The notes under the pieces: model-generated
Database searches by the model: none
Told to the model about the DNA's origin: nothing
Seen by the model: the letters and a program-made list of their open reading frames with translations, nothing else
Assembly (NCBI GenBank): GCA_900498245.1
Contig: LS998015.1
Span: 1,762,343 to 1,825,744 of the forward strand
Length of the DNA: 63,402 nucleotides
Direction: 5' to 3'
DNA from: Candidatus Zixiibacteriota bacterium
GTDB taxonomy: Bacteria; Zixibacteria; MSB-5A5; GN15; PGXB01
In this document: positions 44,537 through 52,918 of the stretch, one piece after another
How the letters are laid out: each line of letters begins with the position of its first letter
How positions within the stretch are numbered: position 1 is the first letter of the stretch
Translations under genes and position numbers: made by a program

Positions 44537-46441
44537 ATGATTGTGAGACTCAACATATTATTCTCAATCATCGTTGGCGGTCTTATACTGAGCAGTTCGG
44601 CTTCCGCTCAGTTTTCCGCAAATTCACATCTCAATCGCTGGCTTCTCAAAAAACCGGTAATCGATTCCATAATTATAAAAGGTAACAAGTACTTTGATGA
44701 ATCGAAAGTTAGGGGCGTGATGTTTTCCCGCCGCGGCAACATCTTTCGCGCTATCAAATCCGAACGGCGGGGGCGGGTCCAGCGCGAAACCGTGATGCGG
44801 GACACGGCTGAGGTGAAATATCTATATTTGTCTTCCGGCTTTCTGGGAGTGCGTTTGAAAGAGGAATTCGAGCCGATTCCGCCCGATTCCAATGCCAAAG
44901 TCATTATGAATATAAACGAAGGGCGACAATTTTTCTATGACAGGTCAGTGGTAACAGGAACTTATGATACAACTTTCGCCCGGGATTTGGGCGGCATCGC
45001 TCTTCGATTCAAAAAGGGCAAACCGGTTAATCCCTTTGCCTTGAAACAGACGCTGTATGACTGCAAATCGGTCTTAGCCAACCGCGGTTACCCCTACGCA
45101 ACCGCCGATTATCAAATCGATACCAGTGAGACGAATGACCGTGCTGATATAAGATTTATCATAAGATCGGATTCCCTGGTTCACTTCGGAAACCTTCGCA
45201 TAATTGGCGTCAAATATTACGATTCCTCCATTGTCCGACGCGAAATCACTTTTCATAAGGGCGATATTTATCGCCGCAAAGATATTATCGATACTCAGAA
45301 ACGGTTGCTGAGTACGGGATATTATCTCACCCTCCAATTGTTCAGTGCTACCGGAGATTCCGTCAAAGCGGCCAATCGGTTGAATCCCGATTTTGTCCTT
45401 AATTTGAAAGAGAGAAAACCGCGATATGTATCGATAAAAACCGGTGCCGGACAGGATCCGTATAAGGATTTGATTTGGGATTTTTCGGCCTCTTGGGGAA
45501 AGAGGAATTTTCTTAAATCCCGCAATCTGGAATTGTCGGCCCAGACAAGGCTGGTGATATTCACGGAATGGCGAGTAATAAGCCACGGTTATAGTGTGAA
45601 ATTTACGGAGCCGAGATTTCTGGGGATCAGGATGCCGGCCGTTCTGACCGGGCAAATCGAACCGGGGGTGCGCTCGGCGGTTCAGCCCTACCGGATTCAG
45701 ACCTGGTCAGTTTCGCTCGAGACGAACTGGAATTATGACGAAAGACTCAAAATCATGTCGGGAACGTCCTATAAATCCGTTAATATTTACGGTCTGAGTG
45801 CCGCGGATGCCCTCAAATTAAGACAGGATCAGGGTATTAATATCAGGAGAAATATCTATTTCAATATCAACCGCGACTATCGTGATAATCCTTTCGTGCC
45901 GGCGGCCGGCTCCCTGACATCCCTGCGTCTTGAATATGCCGGTGGAATCATGGGCGGTGATGAGAATTTCATTTATGCCGATGCTTCCTGGTCTCGCTAC
46001 CAGCATATCTGGCCGGGGTGGATTTCCGCATCGCGCATTAAATTCGGCCGGGTCCAGGCTTTCTCAACTTCGGCCAATGTTCCGATTGATGTCCGTTTCT
46101 ATGCCGGAGGGGCAAATACGGTGCGCGGATTTCCGGAAAACGGACTCGGCCCCGCACTTCCTGATGGGACACCTGAAGGGGGTAATTATTTGGTGATCGG
46201 TAACCAGGAATTCCGCTATCCGATAATCGGCAAACTTTGGGGCTCGCTTTTCGCCGATATGGGCAATGTATTTCTGGCCGCTCAGGATATTAAATGGACC
46301 AATCTGGCCTGGTCTTATGGGGTCGGTATCCAATTCATTTCGCCGGCCGGACCGATTCGTTTTGACTACGCCCGAAGAATCCGCACCAAAACGATTCTGC
46401 CGGGTCACAGATTTCATTTTACAATTCTTTACGCATTTTAG
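44537..46441 (+). CDS. tamA: TamA-like Omp85 outer-membrane protein
   Basis: The 634-residue protein has a signal peptide (IIVGGLILSSSASAQ), about three POTRA-like domains (PVIDSIIIKGNKYFDESKVRG; HFGNLRIIGVKYYDSSIVRREI, where BamA-type units also start) and a 16-strand barrel region with the Omp85 motif ANTVRGFPENGLGP near residue 530, ending in FTILYAF. It is shorter than BamA and paired with TamB, so TamA is the best name. BamA of this genome is at the left edge of the window. Confidence 0.88.
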   Translation: MIVRLNILFSIIVGGLILSSSASAQFSANSHLNRWLLKKPVIDSIIIKGNKYFDESKVRGVMFSRRGNIFRAIKSERRGRVQRETVMRDTAEVKYLYLSSGFLGVRLKEEFEPIPPDSNAKVIMNINEGRQFFYDRSVVTGTYDTTFARDLGGIALRFKKGKPVNPFALKQTLYDCKSVLANRGYPYATADYQIDTSETNDRADIRFIIRSDSLVHFGNLRIIGVKYYDSSIVRREITFHKGDIYRRKDIIDTQKRLLSTGYYLTLQLFSATGDSVKAANRLNPDFVLNLKERKPRYVSIKTGAGQDPYKDLIWDFSASWGKRNFLKSRNLELSAQTRLVIFTEWRVISHGYSVKFTEPRFLGIRMPAVLTGQIEPGVRSAVQPYRIQTWSVSLETNWNYDERLKIMSGTSYKSVNIYGLSAADALKLRQDQGINIRRNIYFNINRDYRDNPFVPAAGSLTSLRLEYAGGIMGGDENFIYADASWSRYQHIWPGWISASRIKFGRVQAFSTSANVPIDVRFYAGGANTVRGFPENGLGPALPDGTPEGGNYLVIGNQEFRYPIIGKLWGSLFADMGNVFLAAQDIKWTNLAWSYGVGIQFISPAGPIRFDYARRIRTKTILPGHRFHFTILYAF

Positions 46442-46555
46442 AGCAACCACCGTATCATATTGATAAAGTTGGAGATAGAACCAATATTGACATCCATAAA
46501 TAATTGGCTATTTTGACAGTAATTGGAATTCATATCCGATAATGAGGTAAATAAA

Positions 46556-47728
46556 TTGAAGCAGATATATCTTGATTACAACAGTACGACGCCGCTCGAT
46601 GAGAGAGTTCTGGAAGCCATGCTTCCATATTTAAAAACGAAATTCGGCAATGCCAGTTCTCTGCATGGTTTCGGACGGGAAGCCAAAGCCGGTCTGGAAG
46701 AAGCAAGGGAAAAGGTAGCGGCGCTTCTCGGGGTGGAACCGTCGGAAATCTACTTTACCTCCGGCGGTACCGAATCGGACAACATGGCCCTAAAGGGCAT
46801 TGCCTATAACAGACAGGGAAAACGCAACCATATCATAACATCCGCCATTGAGCACCACGCGGTTCTGGAATCGGCAAAATTTATAGAGAAGAGCGGGCTC
46901 AGGGTCGATTATCTTGGTGTCGACAAGGAAGGTTTTGTTTCTCCGGCGTCGCTCAGGGAAAAGATCGATGATGAAACTTCAATTGTTTCTATCATGCAGG
47001 CCAACAATGAAGTCGGTACGATTCAGGATATAAAATCATTGGCACGGATTGCCCATGACAGAGGCGCTCTGTTCCATACCGATGCCGTTCAGGCGGTCGG
47101 TAAAATCGAAGTTAATATCAAAGAGCTTGATGTTGATCTGCTTTCTTTGTCCGCCCATAAATTTTATGGCCCCAAAGGTGTCGGCGCCATGTTTCTTCGC
47201 AAAGGGATTAAAATTTCCCCGCTTTCACATGGCGGACATCACGAAAAGGGTCGCCGCGCCGGGACTGAAAACGTTGCGGGCGTGGTGGGATTGGCCGCAG
47301 CGCTGGAATTGGCTGAAAAGAATCGTGAAGTCGAGCACCAGCGATTATCAAGTTTGGCGGATTTCTTCATCGGTGCCGTCCAATCACGGATTGAAGATGT
47401 TTACCTGAACGGGCCGAGGGAAAACGATCGGAGAGTGCCTTCGACTGTAAACCTGTCATTCCAGGCCGTCGAGGGGGAGTCGATCATCCTGTCGCTCGAT
47501 ATGAAGGGGATAGGGGTGGCTTCGGGCTCCGCCTGCACTTCCGGATCGCTGGAAGCTTCCCACGTATTGATGGCCATGGGGATTCCTCCGGAATTGGCCC
47601 AGGGATCGATCCGGTTCTCGATGGGACGGTTCACAACCAAAGATGATTTGGAATATACCGTTTCCGTTCTGCCGGAAATTATCGAGCGGTTAAGGGCCAT
47701 GTCGCCGCTTTACAATAAGGGCAAATAA
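46556..47728 (+). CDS. iscS: Cysteine desulfurase (NifS/IscS type)
   Basis: The 390-residue PLP enzyme removes sulfur from cysteine for Fe-S clusters and thionucleosides. It has YLDYNSTTPLD at the start, FGNASSLHGFG, FTSGGTESDNMALKG, SAIEHHAVLES, the PLP lysine in SLSAHKFYGPKGVGAMF and the catalytic Cys in VASGSACTSGS near residue 328. An open frame reaches back to a TTG at 46523, but GAGG (46544-46547) lies eight bases before the TTG at 46556, which gives the family's normal N-terminus. mnmA, a sulfur acceptor partner, follows 56 bases on, across a terminator-like hairpin. Confidence 0.93.
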   Translation: MKQIYLDYNSTTPLDERVLEAMLPYLKTKFGNASSLHGFGREAKAGLEEAREKVAALLGVEPSEIYFTSGGTESDNMALKGIAYNRQGKRNHIITSAIEHHAVLESAKFIEKSGLRVDYLGVDKEGFVSPASLREKIDDETSIVSIMQANNEVGTIQDIKSLARIAHDRGALFHTDAVQAVGKIEVNIKELDVDLLSLSAHKFYGPKGVGAMFLRKGIKISPLSHGGHHEKGRRAGTENVAGVVGLAAALELAEKNREVEHQRLSSLADFFIGAVQSRIEDVYLNGPRENDRRVPSTVNLSFQAVEGESIILSLDMKGIGVASGSACTSGSLEASHVLMAMGIPPELAQGSIRFSMGRFTTKDDLEYTVSVLPEIIERLRAMSPLYNKGK

Positions 47729-47751
47729 AAGGTTCTTGACCGAGCAAGATC

Positions 47752-47777
47752 TGGGATCGCTAAACCGATCCCTTTTT
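47752..47777 (+). terminator. Terminator or attenuator hairpin just before mnmA
   Basis: GGGATCG (47753-47759) pairs perfectly with CGATCCC (47766-47772), loop CTAAAC, then TTTTT. Only seven bases separate the T run from the mnmA ATG at 47785, and mnmA has no Shine-Dalgarno. Confidence 0.75.
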
Positions 47778-47784
47778 CATCTTT

Positions 47785-48876
47785 ATGGCAAAAAGAGTAT
47801 TGGTCGCAGTTTCGGGAGGAGTCGATTCCTCGGTAGCCATGCTGCTCCTTCGGGATGCCGGGTATGAAGTGGCCGCCGCCCATATGAAATTATGGGATTA
47901 TGCGGAGGTCGGGGGTGATAGTTATCAGGATGGCCGCTGTTGCTCTCTCGAGGCCATTAATGATCTCAGGCTGATATGCGAGCGGTTATCAATACCTTTT
48001 TACGTTTTGAACTTCTCGAAGCAGTTTCGGGAAATTGTGATTGAAAATTTCGTCTCCGAATATCGGGCCGGGCGGACCCCCAATCCTTGTGTTCTATGTA
48101 ATACTCACCTGAAATGGTCGGCCTTTCTTCAAAAGGCCCGCGAAACGGATTGTGATTTCATCGCCACGGGACATTATGCTATCGTGGAAAACGATTTGAA
48201 CCGCAATAGATATTGTGTCCGCAAGGGAGTGGATGATACCCGCGATCAGTCATATGCCCTCTGGGGGCTGACGCAGGAGGCGCTCTCTCGAACTCTTTTC
48301 CCCCTGGGTAAATACCATAAAACGGAAATCCGGGCCTTGGCTCGGCGTTACAATCTCAAGAATGCCGAAAAGCCGGAATCGCGCGAAATTTGTTTTGTCG
48401 CCGATGACAATTATCATAGATTCATAAAAGAGTGGGAGGAGAAACAGGGTCGCAAAATCGAACCCGGAAATATAGTCGATGAAAATGGCGCCAATATCGG
48501 GCGGCACTCTGGAACCCCGTTCTACACAATTGGACAGCGTAAGGGTCTGGGAATATCCAATCCGACTCCGCTGTATGTCCATAGGATTGATGCCAAAAAT
48601 AATGACGTCGTCGTGGGAGGGCAAGGTGGTCTTTTTAGATCAAACATGATCGTGAAAGATATTAATTGGGTCGCTTTAGATAATCCGCAGAAATCCTTCC
48701 CGGCCGAAATAAAAATACGTTATTTGCACAAGCCGTCACCGGGCACTGTCACCCCGGGAGAAAATAGCACGGCCGAGGTAAAATTCGACATCCCGCAGCG
48801 TGCTATTACCCCCGGACAGTCGGCGGTTTTCTATAACGGCGATCTGGTTTTGGGAGGCGGTTTTATTGAATCCTAA
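47785..48876 (+). CDS. mnmA: MnmA, tRNA-specific 2-thiouridylase
   Basis: The 363-residue protein makes 2-thiouridine at position 34 of Lys, Glu and Gln tRNAs. It has the PP-loop VAVSGGVDSSVAMLLL (about 7-22), the catalytic Cys in GRTPNPCVLCNTHLKW (about 97-112), the second Cys in SREICFVADD (about 194-203) and a C-terminal beta domain (AEIKIRYLHKP, QRAITPGQSAVFYNGDLVLGGG). Sulfur is supplied by a cysteine desulfurase, encoded directly upstream. The hairpin at 47752 separates the two genes. Confidence 0.96.
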   Translation: MAKRVLVAVSGGVDSSVAMLLLRDAGYEVAAAHMKLWDYAEVGGDSYQDGRCCSLEAINDLRLICERLSIPFYVLNFSKQFREIVIENFVSEYRAGRTPNPCVLCNTHLKWSAFLQKARETDCDFIATGHYAIVENDLNRNRYCVRKGVDDTRDQSYALWGLTQEALSRTLFPLGKYHKTEIRALARRYNLKNAEKPESREICFVADDNYHRFIKEWEEKQGRKIEPGNIVDENGANIGRHSGTPFYTIGQRKGLGISNPTPLYVHRIDAKNNDVVVGGQGGLFRSNMIVKDINWVALDNPQKSFPAEIKIRYLHKPSPGTVTPGENSTAEVKFDIPQRAITPGQSAVFYNGDLVLGGGFIES

Positions 48877-48944
48877 AAAAATAGTTGAATCGCCTTCGGA
48901 CGATTTATACCTTTGTAAGTAGAAATTATAAAAGCGAGGAATTA

Positions 48945-49625
48945 ATGTTTAAAGCCACATTTTTGGGACACAGTTGTGTCATGGCGACTGACGGCAAATA
49001 CAATATCATCATAGATCCTTTCCTCACCGGCAATCCCCTCGCAACCATAAAAGCCGATCAGGTCAAAGTTGATTATATTCTGGTTACCCATGGCCACGGC
49101 GACCATTTGGGCGATGCTGTTCCCATCGCCATGAAGAATGACGCCATCATTATCGCTCCGAACGAACTGGCCATCTATGTTCAGAAGCAGGGCGCCAGGG
49201 CACATAATATGCATATCGGGGGAGCTTATAATTTTCCTTTCGGGCGAGTCAAAATGACGATTGCCCACCACGGCTCCGGGGCCGGCGACGGTTTGGTGTA
49301 TACCGGCAATCCTTGCGGGTTCCTGATCAGCATGGGGGGGAAAACGATGTACCATGCCGGCGACACTGGTCTGTTCTATGATATGAAATTGATCGGCGAT
49401 ATGAATAAAATTGACCTGGCTTTTTTGCCGATTGGGGACAATTTTACCATGGGAATTGACGACGCCGTCAAGGCCGTGGAATTTCTGCATCCCGGAACCG
49501 TCATCCCCATGCATTATAAAACCTGGCCCGTAATCGATACGGAACCGGCTCAATTTGCGGCTCGCTTAAAAGAAAGTGCAACCAAAACCGTAATACTGAA
49601 ACCCGGTGAATCGATAGAAATATAA
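48945..49625 (+). CDS. UPF0173-type metallo-beta-lactamase-fold hydrolase
   Basis: The 226-residue protein has ATFLGHSCVMATDG, IIIDPFLTGNP, the zinc motif VTHGHGDHLGD (about 45-55), TMYHAGDTGLFYDMKLIG and HPGTVIPMHYKTWP, the set typical of UPF0173 hydrolases. An upstream in-frame start at 48885 would add 20 residues that do not match the family; the ATG at 48945 has GCGAGGA upstream. The substrate is unknown. Confidence 0.92.
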   Translation: MFKATFLGHSCVMATDGKYNIIIDPFLTGNPLATIKADQVKVDYILVTHGHGDHLGDAVPIAMKNDAIIIAPNELAIYVQKQGARAHNMHIGGAYNFPFGRVKMTIAHHGSGAGDGLVYTGNPCGFLISMGGKTMYHAGDTGLFYDMKLIGDMNKIDLAFLPIGDNFTMGIDDAVKAVEFLHPGTVIPMHYKTWPVIDTEPAQFAARLKESATKTVILKPGESIEI

Positions 49626-49663
49626 TGACCTGACCGGCGGATCAAGATGTAGGCATATAAGGC

Positions 49664-49684
49664 GGCGGTTGCATGCAAACCGCC
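49664..49684 (+). promoter_or_regulatory. Hairpin in the leader of the AsmA-family gene
   Basis: GGCGGTT (49664-49670) pairs perfectly with AACCGCC (49678-49684) around GCATGCA. No T run follows, so a terminator is unlikely; the stem ends seven bases before the GGAG ribosome-binding site. Confidence 0.4.
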
Positions 49685-49700
49685 TCTGGAAGGAGTGGAT

Positions 49701-52148
49701 ATGAAGCACCCGATAAAAATAACTATTTGGATAGCCGCAATCTTAGCTGCATTGGTTATTATCGGAATTGCCGGCCTGACCATATTTTTCCCCAAGGAGA
49801 AGGTGCGGGCAATGGCCGTCGACAAGATTTCGGCCGCCCTTGATCGCAAAGTCACAATCGATGGCATTTCCGTCTCATTCTGGGGAGGCATCGGGGCTTA
49901 TCTGGAAGGATTGAAGATTTCCAACCCTCAGAGATTCGGGGGGCCCGATTTTGTCAGCGCGAAAGCCCTTGATGTCAAAGTGGCCATTCTTCCATTGCTG
50001 AAAAAAGAAATTCAAATAACGCGGCTGATTCTGGTCGAGCCGGAAATAAATATGCACAAATTGTCCGACGGCCGCAGCAATTTCAAATTTGGAGCGGCTG
50101 CACCTGCCAACGACAACAAAACCTCCAAAGAAGAAATATCTGATGAAACCAAAGTCGCGGCGGCCGCCATTTCTTTCGATAATTTGCGCATCAAGGACGG
50201 GTCCATTCGATACTTAGATGATTCCGCAAGTTCAGAAGCGGGGGTGGACGGATTCAATTTGCAGTCGAAGATGGAGACGACTCCGGCCGGGGCATATCAC
50301 GCCAACGGCAATTTTAATGCTCAAACTATTAATTACAGCGCCCCCGGCATCAAATTGCCGCCATTGACGATTGCGGCCGATTACGATGTGACGGCTGACC
50401 TTAAAGCCAATACGCTTGTTCTATCCGACTCGAAAATCAGAATCAATGATATTGAACTGGCCCTTAAGGCCGGTATTCCCAATTTGCAGACGATGGCTTA
50501 TGCCAATGCCGAAGCGACCATTGGCAGATTTGAATTGCAGAATGTTATCAACCTGCTTCCGGAAACGATGAAAGCCAAATTAGCGGCATATAATCTGGCC
50601 GGAGAAACGGCATTGAAGGTGTCGGTAAAATATAATAAGAACTCGGTTCCGTCGCTGAATTATGACGGTCACGCGGATCTTACGAATATAAAGATTTCCA
50701 AAAAGGACATAAAGGGGGATCTTGAAATAAATTCGGCCGCTGCCGATTTCAAAACAGATTATTTGAAGTTGATAATTAACAAAGGGTCTTTCGACAATAA
50801 TCCTCTTGAAGGATATGTTACCGTCAATAGCTTCAATCGGCTCAATATCGATGCGAAATTCAAGGGGCAATTGAATTTGGCCCTTTTAAACGCCTTTCTA
50901 CCCAAGGCGGGAGAGCCAAAAATCGCCGGCGATATGACTTTTGACATCACTGCCAAAGGCTCGGTTAAAGATGCCGCCAATATGCAGGTTACCGGCTCAA
51001 TTGTCGTCAAAAACGGGTCATATAGCGCCACCACATTGCCGGAGCCGGTTCAGTCCTTTAACATTGATATGAAACTTGCGCCGGGCAGTTTGTCAATAAA
51101 TAGCCTCTCGGCCAGGTTTCCCTCTTCGGATATGAATCTCACCGGGACATTGACCGATCCTTTTCCATATCTGTTGCCGAAACATGCGGCCGATGCTAAA
51201 AAACCTAATTTGGCCTTCACTCTGAAATCGCAGCGGTTCGATACCGATAAATTGTTCCCTGAGGCGGTTCCCGGCTCCGGGGTGAACCCTACCGAGATAC
51301 CTGTTGACTCCTTGCCGGCGATAATACTGCCGGATATAAACGGCAAAGGGAAGGCCATCATCGATACACTCATCTATTCTAAGGTGGAATTCACGAGGAT
51401 TACCGGCGACGTGGACATAAGGGACAGGTCAATCTTCGTCACCAACGCCAACGGTAATGTATATACCGGCCGGGTTAAAGGAGAGACGACGGTTGACCTC
51501 AATGATTTCAACAACCCCCGCTATTCGGGAAAATTTGAGGCGACCCAGATTGAGGCCAATGATTTTATCACCCGTTTTTCCGGTTTCGGGGGGCACCTTT
51601 ACGGCAAAACCAATATGGATGGGACTTTTTCCTGTGTCGGCTGGGATCCCCAGCCAATCATACAGTCGTTAACCATGGACGGTCTTGCCGCTTTTGCCGA
51701 TGCGAAAATTGTCAATTTTGACCTTCTCAGCCAGTTGGCTCAAAATCTGAATTTGAAGATGCCGTCTGAAGAGCAACTTAAGGATTTCGCCACGGCTTTC
51801 AAAGTCAAGGACGGGCGGGTCATTTTTGATGGTATGAAATTTTTGTCATCTTTCGGGGATTGGAACATGTCCGGCTCGGTGGGATTTGACGGTTCTATCG
51901 AATACTCTGGCGATGTCCTTCTTTCGGATCAAATCACCGGCAACCTCATGTCTCAGTCGACCATGGTTTCCGGTCTCGCCTCATTGTTAAAAGACAGCCG
52001 CACCGGGCGGGTGAGAGTGCCGTTCCGCTTGGGCGGCAGTTACTCAAACCCTAAAATCAGTCTCGACCTTAATGCAAAGGAAAAAGCCAAAGATAATCTT
52101 AAGGGGAAAGTCGATTCCGCCCTGCAGGATTTGCTCAAAAAGAAGTAA
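49701..52148 (+). CDS. AsmA-family protein
   Basis: The 815-residue protein has one N-terminal anchor (ITIWIAAILAALVIIGIAGLTIFF, about 6-29), the AsmA opening KISAALDRKVTIDGISVSFW, then LEGLKISNPQRFGGPDFVSAK and, in the C-terminal AsmA-2 domain, YSGKFEATQIEANDFITRF near residue 610 and QNLNLKMPSEEQL near residue 680. AsmA proteins form lipid-conducting bridges from the inner membrane toward the outer membrane. A GTG two codons upstream (49695) overlaps the GGAG, so the ATG at 49701 is preferred. It is the second AsmA/TamB-superfamily gene in the window. Confidence 0.88.
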   Translation: MKHPIKITIWIAAILAALVIIGIAGLTIFFPKEKVRAMAVDKISAALDRKVTIDGISVSFWGGIGAYLEGLKISNPQRFGGPDFVSAKALDVKVAILPLLKKEIQITRLILVEPEINMHKLSDGRSNFKFGAAAPANDNKTSKEEISDETKVAAAAISFDNLRIKDGSIRYLDDSASSEAGVDGFNLQSKMETTPAGAYHANGNFNAQTINYSAPGIKLPPLTIAADYDVTADLKANTLVLSDSKIRINDIELALKAGIPNLQTMAYANAEATIGRFELQNVINLLPETMKAKLAAYNLAGETALKVSVKYNKNSVPSLNYDGHADLTNIKISKKDIKGDLEINSAAADFKTDYLKLIINKGSFDNNPLEGYVTVNSFNRLNIDAKFKGQLNLALLNAFLPKAGEPKIAGDMTFDITAKGSVKDAANMQVTGSIVVKNGSYSATTLPEPVQSFNIDMKLAPGSLSINSLSARFPSSDMNLTGTLTDPFPYLLPKHAADAKKPNLAFTLKSQRFDTDKLFPEAVPGSGVNPTEIPVDSLPAIILPDINGKGKAIIDTLIYSKVEFTRITGDVDIRDRSIFVTNANGNVYTGRVKGETTVDLNDFNNPRYSGKFEATQIEANDFITRFSGFGGHLYGKTNMDGTFSCVGWDPQPIIQSLTMDGLAAFADAKIVNFDLLSQLAQNLNLKMPSEEQLKDFATAFKVKDGRVIFDGMKFLSSFGDWNMSGSVGFDGSIEYSGDVLLSDQITGNLMSQSTMVSGLASLLKDSRTGRVRVPFRLGGSYSNPKISLDLNAKEKAKDNLKGKVDSALQDLLKKK

Positions 52149-52193
52149 TATAAATTAATCGCCCCACGTTGCCGATACGTATTGTATATCAGT

Positions 52194-52811
52194 ATGATTT
52201 TTAAGACCATATACGAAGACGTAAAGGCTATTTTCCGGAATGATCCGGCGGCCAAGAATATCGAATTCCTGCTCTACCCGGGATTTCATGCAACTCTGGC
52301 GCATCGTTTCATTCATCCGCTGTATAAAATCGGCATTCCTTTTTTCCCGCGATTATTTTCTCAAATTGTCCGATTTTTTACCATGGTTGAGATCCATCCC
52401 GGAGCGACTATCGGACGGGGATTCTTTATCGATCATGGCGCCGGCATTGTCATTGGTGAGACTGCCGAAATCGGCACTAATTGCGTTCTCTTTCATAACG
52501 TAACCCTGGGCGGAACAGGAAAGCATGCCGGGAAGCGCCATCCTACTATCGGCAATAATGTTATAATTGGTACCGGGGCCATCATTCTGGGTCCTGTCCG
52601 GGTGGGGAGCAATGTAAATATCGGCGCCAATACTTTCCTGTATATGGTCGATGTCCCGGATAACTGCACCGTTGTCGGAACACCCGGTGTTATTACCCGC
52701 CTCAATGGGCAACATGTCCATCTGAAGCCTGAAAAGTCGGTCCTTTCGGCAGATACGATAGTCGAAAAAGCTCCTGAGTTGGAGCGCCGGGTCGCGACTC
52801 CTGAAATCTGA
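52194..52811 (+). CDS. cysE: CysE, serine O-acetyltransferase
   Basis: The 205-residue protein begins with a shortened helical domain (IYEDVKAIFRNDPAAKNIEF) and then a left-handed beta-helix: VEIHPGATIGRGFFIDHGAGIVIGETAEIGTNC, LGGTGKHAGKRHPTIGNNVIIGTGA and SNVNIGANTFL. It transfers acetyl from acetyl-CoA to serine in cysteine synthesis. The N-terminus is short, like many non-enteric CysE proteins. Start ATG at 52194 is chosen over the TTG at 52182; neither has a clear ribosome-binding site. No cysK is adjacent. Confidence 0.92.
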   Translation: MIFKTIYEDVKAIFRNDPAAKNIEFLLYPGFHATLAHRFIHPLYKIGIPFFPRLFSQIVRFFTMVEIHPGATIGRGFFIDHGAGIVIGETAEIGTNCVLFHNVTLGGTGKHAGKRHPTIGNNVIIGTGAIILGPVRVGSNVNIGANTFLYMVDVPDNCTVVGTPGVITRLNGQHVHLKPEKSVLSADTIVEKAPELERRVATPEI

Positions 52812-52918
52812 AATAATTTCTCCACTTATCGTCCATTAAACCCCCAATCTTTTTGATTGACAAAAAGATATATATTCTTACCTTACGCGATTAATCTTTG
52901 AACGACTATGAGGGTTAG

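Noticed and set aside
46513-46543. TTGACA upstream of the cysteine desulfurase gene as a promoter
   Set aside because: The only -10-like hexamer (GATAAT) is 19 bases away and overlaps the probable ribosome-binding site, so the match may be chance.
52857-52884. TTGACA upstream of proS
   Set aside because: The nearby TATATT is only eight bases away and no other good -10 lies at 16-18 bases.
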